Positions 61,565 to 64,000 of a stretch of 64,000 nt of DNA are shown here, piece by piece. Every line of letters starts with the position of its first letter. The first letter of the stretch is position 1. The stretch is taken from contig NZ_PGFD01000001.1 in the NCBI RefSeq assembly GCF_002797535.1, positions 310,001 through 374,000 on the forward strand. Direction: 5' to 3'. This DNA comes from Chryseobacterium geocarposphaerae. GTDB lineage: Bacteria; Bacteroidota; Bacteroidia; Flavobacteriales; Weeksellaceae. The notes under the pieces were generated by a model. That model did no database searches. It was not told the origin of the DNA and saw only the letters and a list, made by a program, of their open reading frames with translations. The position numbers were made by a program, and so were the translations under genes.

Positions 61565-62145
61565 CTATTTTTGTTTTCGAATACGGCTCAATGTTTCTTT
61601 TGTAATTCCCAGATACGATGCTATCAGGTGCTGCGGGAATCTCTGCAGAAACGCCGGATGAGTTTTAAAAAGATTATTGTACCGCTCAACAGCAGGAAGA
61701 CTTATCGCATTATTTACGCGGTTTTGCATTGCTATTCTGTAGTTCATGTCCAGTCGTTTTGTCAATTCGTGAAAGCAGTAACTTTTGTCATTTCTTTAAT
61801 GCCTTCTTGCGAAATCATCAGTATTTTGGTGTCTTCACAAGCTTCAATGTTATAAATAGTCGGCTTGGAGCCCAAAAGACTTTCCCGATCCGCAACCCAC
61901 CAGTTTTCCAGATAAAGATTGATAACATTTTCTTTGCCTAAGTCATCTTCAGAATATTGTTTCATTGAGCCTTTGATGATAAAACCACAGTATTTGCAGA
62001 TTTCTCCCTGTTTCAGAAAGAACTGTTTTCTGCCAATTTTTTTGTAAACAAACAACTCTCTTATAAATTCTTTGTCTTCGGAACTCAATGGTGATGTGCT
62101 GTGTTCTTCTATGTAACTTAGATAACTGTTAAAAATGGATGTTTT
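61565..62145 (-). pseudogene. Broken Crp/Fnr-family gene (frameshift and lost start)
   Basis: Two frames belong to one gene. The upstream part (62088-61762) has FFLKQGEICKYCGFIIKGSM and ENWWVADRESLLGSKPTIYN. It hits TGA after VTAFTN. The downstream part (61765-61565) continues TKRLDMNYRIAMQNRVNNA and then an HTH HLIASYLGITKETLSRIRK. A short deletion around AATGAATTGAC would explain the shift. Protein-like sequence (SIFNSYLSYIEEHSTSP) continues another 19 codons upstream of the first usable TTG but has no ATG. The gene is very probably dead. It is a paralogue of the 60807 gene. Confidence 0.85.
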
Positions 62146-62259
62146 TTAATTTTGTGACGGATGAAAAATTGCACATTTAGTTAGCTTCTTTAATTTAGTC
62201 TTGAATAATACACACTATTAAATAAAGAAAAACTAAATTAGTTGTGCAAAGAAATTGTT

Positions 62260-63135
62260 ATGCCTAAAAACGATTCAATTACATTAAATAGAATGGATTA
62301 CAGCAGTGGGATTGCTGTTGGTATTTGGAACGGATCTACACCAGGTATTATAAAAGCACTTTCACCTCACAGGCACGATCATTATACTTGCATGCTAATT
62401 GAAGCTGATCAGCTTGAAGTTGTATTTGATTTTAAGCATTTAACAATGCCGGTGGGGACACTTTTTATCTCTCCTCCTGGACAAGTTCATCAGATTCTAG
62501 AGACTCTTAGCGCAACCGGTTGTTATCTGTCTTTTGAAAGCCGTCATATCGGTAGAACGGCACAAACCAGATTGGATAATTTGTTAGAGGAAACCTTGAT
62601 TATCGCTCTCTCTAATAATGAGCGTGATTGGTTTAGAACAATCTTTGATTCAATGATGAAATTACAAGATCTGAATGATAGCGCTTACAGGCAAGTTGAA
62701 GAACCATTGCTTTCAGCTTTTATTGAACAGGCAGTTTTATGCTACAAACGCCAATCATTCATTAATTCCGAAAGTATCAGTCTACGTTCTATCAGTCTCA
62801 CGAAGGAATTCAGGAATCTTGTAAAATCACATTTCCGGAGTATAAAGCGTCCATCTGAATTTGCAGAAATGCTTAATATAACTGTTGGACATCTAAGCGA
62901 TACAGTAAAAAAAGTAACTGGTTTATCCGCTTCCGAACATATACAAAAGGAAGTGATGAATGAAGCGCAAAGATTGCTCTACTATACGGAAATAAGCATC
63001 AAGGAAATTTCCTATCAGCTAGGATATCAAGATACCAAATATTTCATCAGGCTGTTTAGTAAAAAAGCAGGTTGCTCGCCAAGTGAATATCGGAAGAAAT
63101 ACGCTGAAAACTCAGACCAAACCTTAGATCATTAA
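62260..63135 (+). CDS. AraC-family transcription regulator
   Basis: I use the ATG at 62260 (MPKNDSITLNRMDYSSG), giving 291 residues; a TTG at 62242 adds 6 codons. The N-terminal cupin-like sensor has HRHDHYTCMLIEADQLEVVF and FISPPGQVHQI. The C-terminal pair of HTH motifs is FAEMLNITVGHLSDTVKKVT and ISIKEISYQLGYQDTKYFIR, closing with the AraC-family tail GCSPSEYRKK. The ligand is unknown. It may control the NTF2-like and NAD(P)-binding genes that follow in the same direction. Confidence 0.9.
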   Translation: MPKNDSITLNRMDYSSGIAVGIWNGSTPGIIKALSPHRHDHYTCMLIEADQLEVVFDFKHLTMPVGTLFISPPGQVHQILETLSATGCYLSFESRHIGRTAQTRLDNLLEETLIIALSNNERDWFRTIFDSMMKLQDLNDSAYRQVEEPLLSAFIEQAVLCYKRQSFINSESISLRSISLTKEFRNLVKSHFRSIKRPSEFAEMLNITVGHLSDTVKKVTGLSASEHIQKEVMNEAQRLLYYTEISIKEISYQLGYQDTKYFIRLFSKKAGCSPSEYRKKYAENSDQTLDH

Positions 63136-63247
63136 GATTGTTCCTTATTTTGTCCACCTTTTACCTTAATTTGTGAGTGGCGTTGCATATGCCAATTGCT
63201 CAATTTTGTAAGACAAAAAAATTACTTCTAAAGAAAATTTAAGTCTT

Positions 63248-63673
63248 ATGATTGGACAGAATTTTGTTGAAAGCTCAGTATACTCATTGTCAAAAACTCC
63301 CGAGGGAATAGTCGACTCTTTTCTTGCTCATATGAATTCTTTCCATACGGAGACTATGCTTCGTTTCTATGAGGAAGATGCAATCTTTATTAATGATAAC
63401 GGTGAGCCTAGGAGAGGAAGATTGGAGATTGCGCGAGAATTGGACTGCTTCTTTAAATTCGGTTTGCCAATCAAAATTACAACAAGGAATGTTTATGTAG
63501 ATGGTAATCTAGCATCACTAATCTTGGGCTGGAGTATAGCAGGTATTGCGAATAATGGTGAAAAAATATGTATGCGAGGAACATCTAATGATTATGCTAA
63601 AAGAGGAACCGATGGATATTGGAGATACTGGTTTGAAAATCCCTTTGGTGTTCAAGTGCGCAGCTTATTTTAA
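63248..63673 (+). CDS. NTF2-like (SnoaL/DUF4440-type) protein
   Basis: A 141-residue alpha+beta barrel protein. It has VDSFLAHMNSFHTETMLRFY then EEDAIFINDNGEPRRGRLEI, the N-terminal helix and first strands of the YybH/DUF4440-type NTF2 fold, and ends YWRYWFENPFGVQVRSLF. Members bind small hydrophobic molecules; catalysis is unproven. It lies 112 bases after the AraC gene and 29 bases before the NAD(P)-binding gene. Confidence 0.8.
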   Translation: MIGQNFVESSVYSLSKTPEGIVDSFLAHMNSFHTETMLRFYEEDAIFINDNGEPRRGRLEIARELDCFFKFGLPIKITTRNVYVDGNLASLILGWSIAGIANNGEKICMRGTSNDYAKRGTDGYWRYWFENPFGVQVRSLF

Positions 63674-63702
63674 AAAACTTTACAATATTAAAAAAATCAG
63701 AT

Positions 63703-64000
63703 ATGAAAATTTTAGTAGTAGGAGGTACAGGTCTAACAGGGAGGCTTGTAACTAACAAATTGGAAAAACTTGGTCATAAAGTAGTAATTGGTTCGCCATC
63801 ACAAGGTGTAAATATCCTTACTAGTGAAGGGCTTCAGGAAGCATTGACCGGAACTGAAATAGTAATCGATCTATCAAATTCATCTTCTCCCGAAGGAGAA
63901 AATGCACTTCGATTTTTTGAGACTGCGGGAAAGAATCTTGTCAAAGCAGAATTGAATGCTAGTGTTAAGCATCATATCGTTCTATCAATTGTAGGAACAG
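63703..64000 (+). CDS. NAD(P)-binding Rossmann-fold protein (NmrA/SDR-like), 5' part
   Basis: The frame opens at ATG 63703 with MKILVVGGTGLTGRLVTNKL and runs past the window end. The GGTGLTG loop is the dinucleotide-binding motif of the atypical SDR/NmrA class, and LVKAELNASVKHHIVLSIVG matches the same class. It probably reduces or senses a small molecule or a nucleotide ratio. It is 29 bases after the NTF2-like gene and likely co-transcribed. Only about 99 residues are visible. Confidence 0.8.
   Translation, partial: MKILVVGGTGLTGRLVTNKLEKLGHKVVIGSPSQGVNILTSEGLQEALTGTEIVIDLSNSSSPEGENALRFFETAGKNLVKAELNASVKHHIVLSIVGT

Noticed and set aside
57579..64000. Complete right-hand attachment repeat for the integrase
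   Set aside because: The tRNA-Ser 3' end sequence was not found again by eye in this window.

Overview
The window is AT-rich DNA from a member of the Bacteroidota, almost certainly a Chryseobacterium-type Flavobacteriia. The evidence is the TAnnTTTG promoter elements, a type IX secretion sorting domain, a fused SecDF, a cys-poor Bacteroidota-type tyrosine integrase, an arginine cluster with a Bacteroides-like succinyl/acetylornithine carbamoyltransferase, and several families of intergenic palindromes. No rRNA genes, CRISPR array or complete insertion sequence were seen. One tRNA gene (Ser, anticodon TGA) is present.

Layout. 1-9.9 kb: the edge of pnuC, an amino acid permease, a Ycf48-like secreted protein, a sialate O-acetylesterase-like esterase, hemN, a secreted T9SS sugar dehydrogenase and secDF. 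10-20.5 kb: a Tet-like MFS pump, the tatA/PAP2/TPR group, rlmH, an envelope protein, a YihY-type membrane protein, nhaA, the (p)ppGpp synthetase/hydrolase and a small stress-type protein. 20.7-31.5 kb: a leftward block of eight genes that reads as a short-chain carboxylate uptake and activation system: porin, MFS permease, two tiny membrane proteins, a symporter-STAC-histidine kinase fusion (CrbS type), a receiver-only response regulator, and two acyl-CoA synthetases (propionate type and acetate type). 31.7-41.3 kb: an IS1-like zinc-ribbon/HTH protein divergent from an arginine biosynthesis cluster (GNAT, argG, argC, argD, argF', argB, argE, argH), followed by an Lrp/AsnC regulator in the opposite direction. 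42-47.6 kb: pyrB, carA, carB behind a leader that looks like a transcription attenuator. 47.6-54.6 kb: small accessory and stress genes, including a DinB gene with an in-frame stop. 54.6-57.3 kb: an orphan HsdR-N-type nuclease fold, holA and trxB. From 57.5 kb: tRNA-Ser with a tyrosine integrase directly behind it, then thiol-peroxidase-type genes, two Crp/Fnr genes (one broken), an AraC regulator, an NTF2-like protein and the start of an NAD(P)-binding protein. This last stretch looks like the left end of an integrated element; its right end is not in the window.

How it fits together. The carboxylate block couples sensing, transport and CoA activation. The arginine cluster makes citrulline from a succinylated (or acetylated) ornithine, which consumes carbamoyl phosphate supplied by the neighbouring carAB; pyrB competes for the same carbamoyl phosphate. 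So the arg and pyr/car groups are metabolically linked as well as adjacent. Intergenic palindromic repeats are frequent, and some sit inside operons in a fixed orientation relative to transcription.
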